A DNA stretch of 64,000 nucleotides from RGIG9379 sp031553005 (GTDB taxonomy: Bacteria; Bacteroidota; Bacteroidia; Bacteroidales; Paludibacteraceae), in NCBI GenBank assembly GCA_031553005.1, contig JAVBMA010000065.1:1-64000 (forward strand), given 5' to 3'. Below, in pieces: positions 8,448 through 15,565 of this stretch. Each line of letters opens with the position of its first letter. Within the stretch, counting starts at the first letter, position 1. A program made the position numbers and the translations under genes. Below the pieces are notes generated by a model, which searched no databases, had not been told where the DNA came from, and saw only the letters and a list, made by a program, of their open reading frames with translations.

Positions 8448-8478
8448 CAAATTTACTTTTTTGTTCTAATAATATCAA
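8448..8478 (-). promoter_or_regulatory. Promoter of the mini-lipoprotein pair
   Basis: On the minus strand TTG (8478-8476), a 20-bp spacer and TAAATTTG (8455-8448) match the Bacteroidota consensus exactly. It points at the 42-residue lipoprotein gene, whose ATG is at 8401. Confidence 0.75.
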
Positions 8479-8502
8479 TACCGGATTTGCTTTTTTTATC
8501 AT

Positions 8503-9684
8503 TTATTTTCGGTAGTGGTAAATATAATTTGCGGAACGGATAATTAAACTTAATATCAGCGGAAGAAAGGCGTAGTTGTAGTGTTGGGGAATAAAATACC
8601 AGCCGGTAACCGCCGATAATAGTAGCAAAATATTAACCGCCTGGTAATATACCAATGGCTTCCGCAACTTAGGAAATAACACCAGAACGGCAAAAATAAG
8701 TTGTAATGGATTTGTCCACAATAAATTGTAATTTGGGTTTGTACATGGGTGTTCGGATACGAATGCGAGGAAAAAAATAAGGCATCCTAACACTCCGTAT
8801 ATGAAGAATAAAACTACATCTATCCAGAGGTCTTTTTTCTTTTTCCAGTTGTAAAAAATGGTATGGGCAACGATTAAAAAGAAAAACAGCCAGCACACCG
8901 TTAAAGGTGTAAATATGGAAGTTAACCCTTTGGCTTTTTCTACGGATGTGTCCGGAGTGTTTAATATGTTAAGTTGACTGACTAAAGGACGGATAGTGTC
9001 ACCCGATTCGATTGAGCTTTCAGCGTATGACCGCATTAATTCTTCTGGGAGAAACAGGAGTTCCCTGTCGGTTACTTTCCTGTCTGTTTCGCTTCCCAAA
9101 CAAAGGTCTATTCCAAACACAAACCATGGAGAGTCAGCTAGTTTCATATAGATAATATTCCGGAATGTAGAGGTATTATTAAATACCGGATAGAGAATAT
9201 TTCCATTGATTGCCTTTTCAATTTGCCACAGCGGACGGGTCGCACAGTTGTCAAAAAAGAAGTTATAACGGTAGTATCTGTTCTCCGGTTTATAGTTTTC
9301 CAAAAGGGCTTTGAACAGAGTATCTTTTTCGGCTTGAGTCAAGTTTAATACCTGCTCATACATGAATACGTTTTTTTCATCCTTTGCTTCTTCCAAAGCG
9401 TCTTCGAAGTGGCAAATAGCCAAACGGTAATCTGTTTCTCCCTTTACAAATTTGTATAGGAAGCCGTTGCTGAAAGAAAAGATTCCATAATTGAAAACGA
9501 TGTCTGTTCCTTCCGCGGGTATTCTTACCCGGATAGCTGTGTGTCCCCATGCGGTGTAAATTTCATCGGTAGTGGGGTCGGTCGTGAGCAGGCTGATTAT
9601 CTTCTCCGGAGAACGTTCTTCTCCGGAAAATCCGTATTGGCTGAGTATAAAAAAGGAAAATAGAAAGAAAATAAATCGTTTCAT
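8503..9684 (-). CDS. DUF4105 / Lnb-like membrane protein
   Basis: The 393-residue protein has a signal sequence, a periplasmic DUF4105 domain (residues ~25-220) and about five to six C-terminal transmembrane helices (~250-390). DUF4105 marks the N-terminal periplasmic domain of Lnb, described in Bacteroides as the lipoprotein N-acyltransferase. The conserved histidine (H48 in TAWGHTAIRV) and cysteine (C147 in FFFDNCATRPLW) expected for a thiol acyl-transfer chemistry are both present. Role in triacylating outer-membrane lipoproteins is therefore plausible but inferred. It neighbours two tiny lipoprotein genes, which may be coincidence. Confidence 0.85.
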   Translation of the reverse strand: MKRFIFFLFSFFILSQYGFSGEERSPEKIISLLTTDPTTDEIYTAWGHTAIRVRIPAEGTDIVFNYGIFSFSNGFLYKFVKGETDYRLAICHFEDALEEAKDEKNVFMYEQVLNLTQAEKDTLFKALLENYKPENRYYRYNFFFDNCATRPLWQIEKAINGNILYPVFNNTSTFRNIIYMKLADSPWFVFGIDLCLGSETDRKVTDRELLFLPEELMRSYAESSIESGDTIRPLVSQLNILNTPDTSVEKAKGLTSIFTPLTVCWLFFFLIVAHTIFYNWKKKKDLWIDVVLFFIYGVLGCLIFFLAFVSEHPCTNPNYNLLWTNPLQLIFAVLVLFPKLRKPLVYYQAVNILLLLSAVTGWYFIPQHYNYAFLPLILSLIIRSANYIYHYRK

Positions 9685-9771
9685 TCGGTTCTCTGCTTGA
9701 TTATAGCAAAATAACTCATTTTTTTTGATTTTATTGTTATGAAAAAGGTAAAACCACTCGCGAGGTCATAA

Positions 9772-9834
9772 TTGAGGCGGTAACTTAAAATTACCGCCTC
9801 AATAAAAACGAAAAAGCCCTGATTCAGGGCTTTT
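9772..9834. terminator. Two consecutive hairpins between convergent-spaced minus genes
   Basis: TTGAGGCGGTAA pairs with TTACCGCCTCAA (9772-9802), and AAAAGCCCTGA pairs with TTCAGGGCTTTT (9812-9834). The second stem overlaps the stop codon region of the sorting-domain miniprotein and is followed on the minus strand by a T tract, so it is that gene's terminator. The first may be a backup. Confidence 0.8.
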
Positions 9835-10159
9835 ATTTAATAACGATACGTTGTAATGTATTTCCTAATTTGACAATGTAAAATCCTTTTTTCAGGTTTA
9901 AATAGATTTCCTCTTTGTCTGTGTTGCTGATTGAAGATTCGTATACTTTCTCTCCCAGCATGTTTCTTATTTCCAGATAGGAGTTTTCCGGAGCGTTGAG
10001 TATGTATAAATTATTGTTGAATACGCTGATGGAAATTTCCGTACTTTTTTTATTTTCCGATTCCAAATTAGCTTGAACCGGACTATTTACCGATTGTGCA
10101 GAAACAGAAAATGTTAAGGCACTCGCAAATATAAATGTAAGAAGTAAAACTTTTTTCAT
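9833..10159 (-). CDS. T9SS sorting-domain-only secreted miniprotein
   Basis: The 108-residue product has a signal peptide (1-21, ending VSAQ), a ~25-residue polar linker and then essentially nothing but a type A T9SS C-terminal domain (IYLNLKKGFYIVKLGNTLQR and a final IVIK). No cargo domain fits in the remaining length. The usual Y-P-N-P motif is absent, replaced by ISVFNNNLYILNAP. It has a consensus promoter (10185-10215) and its own terminator, so it seems a real single gene and not debris. It could be a secreted peptide or an accessory/competitor of the T9SS; both are speculation. Confidence 0.8.
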   Translation of the reverse strand: MKKVLLLTFIFASALTFSVSAQSVNSPVQANLESENKKSTEISISVFNNNLYILNAPENSYLEIRNMLGEKVYESSISNTDKEEIYLNLKKGFYIVKLGNTLQRIVIK

Positions 10160-10184
10160 CCGACTAATTTTGAGTATTTACCCA

Positions 10185-10215
10185 CAAATATATGGAAAAT
10201 AATATTATAAAGCAA
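10185..10215 (-). promoter_or_regulatory. Promoter of the sorting-domain miniprotein
   Basis: On the minus strand TTG (10215-10213), 20 bp, then TATATTTG (10192-10185). The spacing and both boxes match the Bacteroidota consensus. The predicted leader is about 20 nt. Confidence 0.78.
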
Positions 10216-10355
10216 GAAAAAGTACTGTTTTTTGAATTGGTAATGGTTGTGGGCTTTCTTATGGAAGGATGAGCATGGATATAGGAAGAACGCAGGGAGT
10301 ATTGTTTTTATAAACAGTTCTTTGCGTTCTTCTTATTTGTTGTGAAAAGAAAAAA

Positions 10356-10575
10356 TGATTATCCGTAATATTCCCCTAATTTTGAAGATTCCTCACTCCA
10401 CTTCGTTACGTTCGGAATGACTGATGTTTCCGGCTTAGAGAGGAGAGTGTAGAGAGGCGGCAAAGCCGCCTCTCTACACTCTATATCCTTACAAATAGCG
10501 CTGTCATTCCGACCGGAGGGAGGAATCTCTCAAAAAACAATCTTTGGAGGTATAATGAATAATTGCGAATAATCA
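10356..10575. repeat. Palindromic intergenic element B (nested hairpins)
   Basis: The outer ends are TGATTATCCGTAATATTCCC and, from the other side, TGATTATTCGCAATTATTC. Inside lie ATTCCTC...TCGGAATGAC facing GTCATTCCGA...GAGGAAT. At the centre is a perfect 18-bp hairpin (10444-10461 and 10465-10482, loop AAA). The outer ends resemble those of elements A, C, D and E, but the core differs. No gene lies between 10160 and 10618. Confidence 0.75.
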
Positions 10576-10618
10576 AAGAGAAAATATATAGAAAATTTTC
10601 TATGTTGAAATAGAAAAA

Positions 10619-11053
10619 TTAAGGATGAAACTTCTCAAACTGATTAATCAAACTCCTCCATTCGTCCGAAATAAGCAGCGAGGCGTTTGTTTTGGGGTCA
10701 AAACCACACATAACGGAACGGCAAACGGATTTGATACGGTTTGTTTCGTAATCTTTTATCATTTGAATTAGCTTAAGGCTTTTATTTCCAATTTCATAGA
10801 CTTTCGTTTTTACAACAATCTGATTGGAAATAAAAATCGGTTCCATAAAGTCAACGTTGACATTGACCATTACCAAGTCGGAACCGCTCCAGTCCAGTAC
10901 CTGATTTTTCAGTGCTTCGAAATATTTGACTTTTCCAAAGTCAAAATACATGATTTGAACGGCATTGTTTACATGCCCTAATACATCAATGTCGTTAAAC
11001 CGGATTTGTATAATTTCCTGATGGTTAAATTCTATACTGTCTAGTTCTGTCAT
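10619..11053 (-). CDS. Acyl-CoA thioesterase, hotdog fold (YbgC/4HBT type)
   Basis: The 144-residue cytosolic enzyme probably hydrolyses short or medium acyl-CoA thioesters. The family signature is at the N-terminus: QIRFNDIDVLGHVNNAVQIM, with the catalytic Asp-x-x-Gly-His-Val-Asn-Asn pattern, followed by the long hotdog helix YFDFGKVKYFEAL. It lies downstream of recF and dciA on the same strand, about 100 bp after dciA, and may be part of that transcript. The substrate is not identifiable. In Bacteroidota such genes sometimes act on intermediates of menaquinone or lipid synthesis. Confidence 0.88.
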   Translation of the reverse strand: MTELDSIEFNHQEIIQIRFNDIDVLGHVNNAVQIMYFDFGKVKYFEALKNQVLDWSGSDLVMVNVNVDFMEPIFISNQIVVKTKVYEIGNKSLKLIQMIKDYETNRIKSVCRSVMCGFDPKTNASLLISDEWRSLINQFEKFHP

Positions 11054-11151
11054 ATATAGTTACAAGTTACGAGTTACAAGTTCTGAAAGCGAAGTTAGTC
11101 AGACTGAATTTTATATTATTCATCTTCAATTTTTAACTTTCACTTTTCAAT

Positions 11152-11442
11152 TTATCTAAAAATAATGTCCGAAATAACCCGCATCCCGACTTGTTCATTC
11201 AGCGCATGTATCAGTTTTTCGCGCGATAGCATGAGGTCATTCCGGAGAATTGAGGAGCTAAGTTTGACATATAGCTTTTGATTGTAAATGTAGATATCCG
11301 TTGTATATTTCTTTACGGTAGCTCCCAACACTTTTTCCCAAGACTCTATGAGTTGCAGTTCATAAAGTTTGGTATCCAGTTGTTGATTTTGTAGTACTTC
11401 CTTCAAAACCTCCCCGAGTTTTTGTGTGTTATGCCTTTTCAT
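11152..11442 (-). CDS. DUF721 / DciA-like protein
   Basis: The 96-residue product (MKRHNTQKLGEVLKEVLQNQ onward) has the DUF721 fold, with an N-terminal helix pair (LYELQLIESWEKVLG) followed by a KH-like beta region (LYVKLSSSILRNDLMLSREKLIHALNEQ). DciA-type DUF721 proteins help load the DnaB replicative helicase in bacteria lacking DnaC. The position directly after recF is typical for Bacteroidota and supports this. A longer frame begins inside the GGTGAAA repeat region at 11514 but lacks family similarity there, so ATG 11442 is preferred. Confidence 0.83.
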   Translation of the reverse strand: MKRHNTQKLGEVLKEVLQNQQLDTKLYELQLIESWEKVLGATVKKYTTDIYIYNQKLYVKLSSSILRNDLMLSREKLIHALNEQVGMRVISDIIFR

Positions 11443-11446
11443 AATT

Positions 11447-11572
11447 GAAAGGTGAAAGGTGAAAGGTAAATATGTGGATAAAATTCTCATCCACTTTCCC
11501 TTTTCAACTCTCAACTAAATTAATTTTTTCTTCATTTATAATATTCGCATCCGGATTCATTCAGGATGTCTA
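11447..11572 (-). repeat. Degenerate duplicate of the recF 3' end
   Basis: This segment aligns with 11579-11730: both contain GGTGAAA repeats, the motif TTCTCATCCACTTTCC, then TTTTCAACTCTCAACTAA and the recF tail (TTCGCATCCGGATTC). The downstream copy is mutated and lacks 12 bp of coding sequence. It fills the gap between recF and dciA and is not translated. Confidence 0.8.
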
Positions 11573-11649
11573 AAAATTGAAAGGTGAAAATTGAAAGGTG
11601 AATATGTGAATGAAATTCTCATCCACTTTCCACTTTCCTCTTTCCCTTT

Positions 11650-12750
11650 TCAACTCTCAACTAATTCAACTTCTCCTTCATTTACAGTATACATCTGATA
11701 TTCGCATCCGGATTCTTTCAGAATGTCGGAAATGTGTTCCCTATTGGTGTCGGATATGAAAATCTGACCGAAACGGTTGTCTTTCAACAGATGGATTATC
11801 TGTTGTACGCGTTGTGCATCAAGTTTATCAAAGATATCGTCGAATAATAAGATAGGGCAAATATTATTTATGCGTTTCAGAAAATCAAACTGGGCTAACT
11901 TGAGCGCAATCAGATATGTTTTATTTTGCCCTTGTGAACCGACTCTTTTTATGGGGAAATCTTCCAGCATCATCTCCAAGTCATCTTTGTGGATTCCTTT
12001 TGTGGTGTATCCTATCAATTTATCCCGTTCCCTGCTTTTTTGCAGCAGTTCGCGAAGCGAATTGTCGTTGTGCAGTTGGGAGTGGTAGGAGAGCTTTACC
12101 TGCTCTTTTTCCTGAGAAACAAATTTGTAAAATTCCTGGAAAATAGGCAAGAACTCCTGTATGAATTCGTTTCGTTTCCGAAAGATATATTCACCGTTCA
12201 ATGTCAGTTGCTCTTCCCATATATCCAACAGCATATCGTCGATAAAGCCGTTTTTCATCATCGAATTGCGTTGCAGTAAAGCCTTGTTGTAGGAGAGTAG
12301 GGCAGAGAGGTAATTTTTGTCGTACTGCGAAATAAATCCGTCTACAAACTTTCTGCGTTCGTCGCTGCCTCCAAGGATTAGTTCCGAATCGGCAGGAGAG
12401 ACCAGCACTAAAGGAATAAGCCCAATGTGGTCAGACAGTCTTTCGTACTCCTTTTTATTTTTCTTAAACTGTTTTTTTTGCCTTCTTTTTAGTCCGCAAT
12501 AGATATCCGTGCCGGATTGTTCTCCCTCATAAAATCCATGCAGGACAAAAAATTCCTCATCGTGTTTAATGATTTGTCCATCCACCGAATTAGAATGGCT
12601 TTTGCAAAAGGATAGATAGTAGACAGCATCCAACAAGTTTGTTTTTCCAACGCCATTATTGCCTATAAAACAATTTATTTTGGAAGAAAACCGCAAGTCG
12701 GCTTCTTTTATGTTTTTATAATTGATAATGGAAATACGCTGTAAATACAT
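11650..12750 (-). CDS. recF: DNA replication/repair protein RecF
   Basis: RecF is a cytosolic SMC-like ATPase that works with RecO and RecR to load RecA at single-strand gaps. The 366-residue product starts MYLQRISIINYKNIKEADL, has a Walker A G-x-x-G-x-G-K-T at GNNGVGKTN (residues 30-38), the ABC signature GSQGQNKTYLIALKLAQ, and Walker B PILLFDDIFDKLD. ATG 12750 has a GGAG at spacing ~7 and a promoter 18 bp upstream; longer starts would overlap that promoter. The stop TGA lies in GAGTTGAAAAGG, part of the repeat region. recR is elsewhere in the window at 26.3 kb. Confidence 0.97.
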   Translation of the reverse strand: MYLQRISIINYKNIKEADLRFSSKINCFIGNNGVGKTNLLDAVYYLSFCKSHSNSVDGQIIKHDEEFFVLHGFYEGEQSGTDIYCGLKRRQKKQFKKNKKEYERLSDHIGLIPLVLVSPADSELILGGSDERRKFVDGFISQYDKNYLSALLSYNKALLQRNSMMKNGFIDDMLLDIWEEQLTLNGEYIFRKRNEFIQEFLPIFQEFYKFVSQEKEQVKLSYHSQLHNDNSLRELLQKSRERDKLIGYTTKGIHKDDLEMMLEDFPIKRVGSQGQNKTYLIALKLAQFDFLKRINNICPILLFDDIFDKLDAQRVQQIIHLLKDNRFGQIFISDTNREHISDILKESGCEYQMYTVNEGEVELVES

Positions 12751-12767
12751 TTTTTGCTCCTTTGATG

Positions 12768-12798
12768 CAAAAGTAGTGTTTTTTGTTGAAGGCGGCAA
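12768..12798 (-). promoter_or_regulatory. recF promoter
   Basis: On the minus strand TTG (12798-12796), a 20-bp spacer and TACTTTTG (12775-12768) match the Bacteroidota consensus. It fixes the recF start at 12750. Confidence 0.78.
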
Positions 12799-12889
12799 TA
12801 GAAATGTTGCTCTCTGCTAAGTGGATAAAAATGGCAGTATTTAGCTATTCGGATAAAAAAATACAAATGTTAGCAATTGCTTATAAATA

Positions 12890-12934
12890 GCACATTACTA
12901 TCCTCGGTTGTATTTTAGGAGGATAGTAATGTGC
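12890..12934 (-). terminator. Hairpin downstream of the pentapeptide-repeat gene
   Basis: A perfect 16-bp stem, GCACATTACTATCCTC (12890-12905) with its complement (12919-12934), lies 24 bp beyond the stop codon. There is no long T run, so it may stabilise or end the transcript. Confidence 0.7.
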
Positions 12935-12957
12935 CATTTATGATAAAAATAAGAGAA

Positions 12958-14706
12958 CTACTTATCTTTGTTTGTTAAAAAACCAGTGATGGAAAGTACT
13001 GCTAATGGGATTAATAACCAACCTAATAGAACATAGATAGCGCAAAAAATTTCCATAGAAATGCATCGTTCATCACTTTCTTTCGTAGAGGGGGTATTTA
13101 TACCATTATCAGAGCACCCACAATCATTATTTTTGGATATTGGAAGGAAATTGTCCTTGGATATGCCAAGCTCTACTGGCATAAACATATCCGTTGCATA
13201 GGCAGCATAGTATGTTGCTTTATTTGTAGCCGGAGCTTTAGGAGCTACATCTGCTGAATAGAAAACAAAACCTCCACATATAATTATTGCAAGTATAACA
13301 CCAAGAATTCTGGTGTTTTTTGTTCCATAACCAGTAAGGTATTTTAAAATCCAGTCTGAGAAAATTTCAAATTTACTCATGTTAATACCTGAATTTTTTA
13401 TTAAGGCATATTTACCTAATTGAGACCTGCCTGTATAATAGACTTCGTCAGCAAATTTTATTTGTCCTCGCGACCGATAAAAATGTTCTAATTGTATGTA
13501 TGGGTCTCTGCTGAATTTCTTCTTTATTTGTTTTTTATTGAATATTTCAAGGCAATCTTGTATATCTATAGTATCATCATAGAAATCACTCTTTTTTATT
13601 ATGTTAAACTTAAAACCGCGTAAATCCAGTATTCCATCGGTCATTAATATGCAATTAAAAACAAACTGATTTGTCGATACATTTTTTAATGAAAACCTTT
13701 CGGAAATTTTAGTGTCATTTAAATTTAAAGACGAATTTATCTGTGTTGACTCCAAATTAACGACACAATAAAATTCAGTTTTACTAAATTCCAAATTTCC
13801 TTTACATATACAATATTTAAAGGAGGCTAATCCTCCTTCTTTAAAATAAGACTTATTTAATAATATATCTCCATCTACATGAAGCGCATTAAATATCGTT
13901 TCACCATGAAATTTAGTTTTGTTAGCTTTAAAATTTTCTCTGATTATTGCTTGTTCAAAGTCAGTTCTTTTATTAAAAAAAGTTTCATTACAATTAAATT
14001 TATTGCAATTTATATTGCGAAAATGAATTTCATTGTTTAATGTAGCACATTTAAAATCAATGCAGCCTGCTGTTATTGCGGAGAAACTCATAGGGCTATT
14101 ACTTACGATTTGATTACATTCTAATTTTTCCCCATATGAAGACCCGATGAAATTAATTACTTTTGAGTTGCTTTCAAAAATTGAATTTTCAAACATCGCA
14201 CGACATTGAACTTTCATTGATTTAAAACTAGCACAGTCATGAAATAAAACATTTTGAAAGAATACCGACCTATTGAACCTCGCACAAAGGAAATCAGCCT
14301 TTTTATAAAACTTAGAACCATCAAAATCTCCCATTCCTTCACAAATGGCTCCACAAAAAGAGAACTCTTCCTTAAAAATACAGTTCTTAAAATTGGCAGA
14401 TTTCTCGAATACCGTATGGGCTTGTTCGCCATCTCCACAATTGACTTTTTTTTCAAAAGTACAATTTTCAATTTCTACAGCACCTTTGAATGTGGTATAT
14501 ACGAATTTGACTTCATTTTCGAATACGCAGTTTTTAAACCTAAAAGGTAAGGTTACCGTCAAGTCGGTTAAATCTAAGTTTTCTTTGATAGTGTAATTTT
14601 CGAATAAGTAGTTTCCCTTTTCTATTTTTTCGAAAAAAGTTTTTAGACTTCCGCCTTTCATCAGGGTAGCGATGATTGTCGATGCTTTTATTTCAATTTT
14701 TTCCAT
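12958..14706 (-). CDS. Pentapeptide-repeat-like protein with C-terminal membrane segments
   Basis: The 582-residue product has an N-terminal ~360 residues of repeated units of about 20 residues with F/C-x-N/D-x-x-F periodicity (ANFKNCIFKEEFSFCGA, FFQNVLFHDCASFKSM, MFENSIFESNSKV). This suggests a pentapeptide-type right-handed beta-helix. A helical linker (residues ~370-440) follows, then two predicted membrane helices (IIICGGFVFYSADVAP near 480 and FCAIYVLLGWLLIPLAVLS near 555) separated by a ~60-residue soluble loop rich in C, N and D. No signal peptide is seen, so the helix is probably cytoplasmic and the loop external. The gene and its surroundings are more AT-rich than neighbours, suggesting acquisition. 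Function unknown. Confidence 0.8.
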   Translation of the reverse strand: MEKIEIKASTIIATLMKGGSLKTFFEKIEKGNYLFENYTIKENLDLTDLTVTLPFRFKNCVFENEVKFVYTTFKGAVEIENCTFEKKVNCGDGEQAHTVFEKSANFKNCIFKEEFSFCGAICEGMGDFDGSKFYKKADFLCARFNRSVFFQNVLFHDCASFKSMKVQCRAMFENSIFESNSKVINFIGSSYGEKLECNQIVSNSPMSFSAITAGCIDFKCATLNNEIHFRNINCNKFNCNETFFNKRTDFEQAIIRENFKANKTKFHGETIFNALHVDGDILLNKSYFKEGGLASFKYCICKGNLEFSKTEFYCVVNLESTQINSSLNLNDTKISERFSLKNVSTNQFVFNCILMTDGILDLRGFKFNIIKKSDFYDDTIDIQDCLEIFNKKQIKKKFSRDPYIQLEHFYRSRGQIKFADEVYYTGRSQLGKYALIKNSGINMSKFEIFSDWILKYLTGYGTKNTRILGVILAIIICGGFVFYSADVAPKAPATNKATYYAAYATDMFMPVELGISKDNFLPISKNNDCGCSDNGINTPSTKESDERCISMEIFCAIYVLLGWLLIPLAVLSITGFLTNKDK

Positions 14707-14988
14707 GTCTATATAGTTTAAGTTTAATAATAATATATTATATATAGTTTATGCCAATTTTACCTAATATGAGATGTGTTCAGAATATGTTTTTTATAAG
14801 TTTATGATATTCATATGTAAATTAAAAATGTAACTATTGATAATAAAATATTGCAATATATGTATTTTTTGTAATTTGTTGAATTTTTTTGACCATAAAG
14901 AATTAAAAAAATATAAAAACTCTGATAAAGAGGTAATTATAATTTGGTTGATGATAAAATAATATTTAGTTAGGAGTATCGAAAAAAT
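14707..14988. other. Very AT-rich gene-free stretch
   Basis: This leader region of the pentapeptide-repeat gene is extremely AT-rich with runs of A and T. I see no ORF, RNA motif or clear promoter word in it. It fits with horizontally acquired or relaxed sequence. Confidence 0.6.
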
Positions 14989-15254
14989 TTACGCTTATCC
15001 GCAAAAATACCCATAAATAATCTTTGGCTTGAAAAGCCGAATTTTCATAACCGCAGGTAAGCGTAGCGCAACCTGTGGTTACAAAATAAGATAATAATAT
15101 CTGCCTAAAAGGCAGGACTAAACGATATAAAAAGTTCTGCCTTCCAGGCAGGGTGTTGATTTTTATAACCGCAGATTTGTAGCCTGCGGTTATGAAAATA
15201 TAGCCCATTCGGGCTAAATTAGCCTATTTTATGGGGATTTTTGCGGATAGGTAT
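14989..15254. repeat. Palindromic intergenic element C
   Basis: The outer ends TTACGCTTATCCGCAAAAAT and, on the other strand, ATACCTATCCGCAAAAAT are terminal inverted repeats continuing with A/CCCCATAAA. The core contains inverted words such as AACCGCAGGT / GCCTGCGGTT and CTGCCTAAAAGGCAGG. The ends resemble elements A, D and E (CTTATCCGCAA), the core does not. Confidence 0.8.
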
Positions 15255-15306
15255 TAAAAAATTATCAGTTTTGTCAAAAATATAGGCTTGATACTTTTTT
15301 GTTGAG

Positions 15307-15408
15307 TAAAAGTAAATTAAGTAATTGTAAATATTTAATGATATACTTTTAGGTATTTATTATCTCATTAATAGACTTGTAACTTGTAACAACTTAAATA
15401 GATAGGTA
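15307..15408 (-). repeat. GTTACAAGTTAC-type dispersed repeat, copy 1
   Basis: Read on the minus strand, it contains GTTACAAGTTACAAGTCTATTAATGA and then TCATTAAATATTTACAATTA, the same order as at 25163-25240 and 35503-35605. No coding potential. Confidence 0.7.
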
Positions 15409-15503
15409 AATTATGCAATGACTATTTTATTTTTCCAAGTAGAATAAATTATGGACTTAATAAATAAAAAATAAATGTTTTTGATTGAAACTGCGTAAAA
15501 AAC

Positions 15504-15551
15504 AAAAGCACATATTACATAGAAGCAGATTCTATATAATATGTGCTTTTT
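15504..15551 (-). terminator. proS terminator
   Basis: AAAGCACATATTA and TAATATGTGCTTT form a 13-bp stem, with a T-rich tract following on the minus strand. It starts about 15 bp after the proS stop codon. Confidence 0.85.
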
Positions 15552-15565
15552 GTTATGTTAATGTC

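Noticed and set aside
11443..11514. Extended N-terminus of the DciA-like protein
   Set aside because: The extra 24 codons are read from the GGTGAAA repeat and degenerate recF tail; the family starts at ATG 11442.
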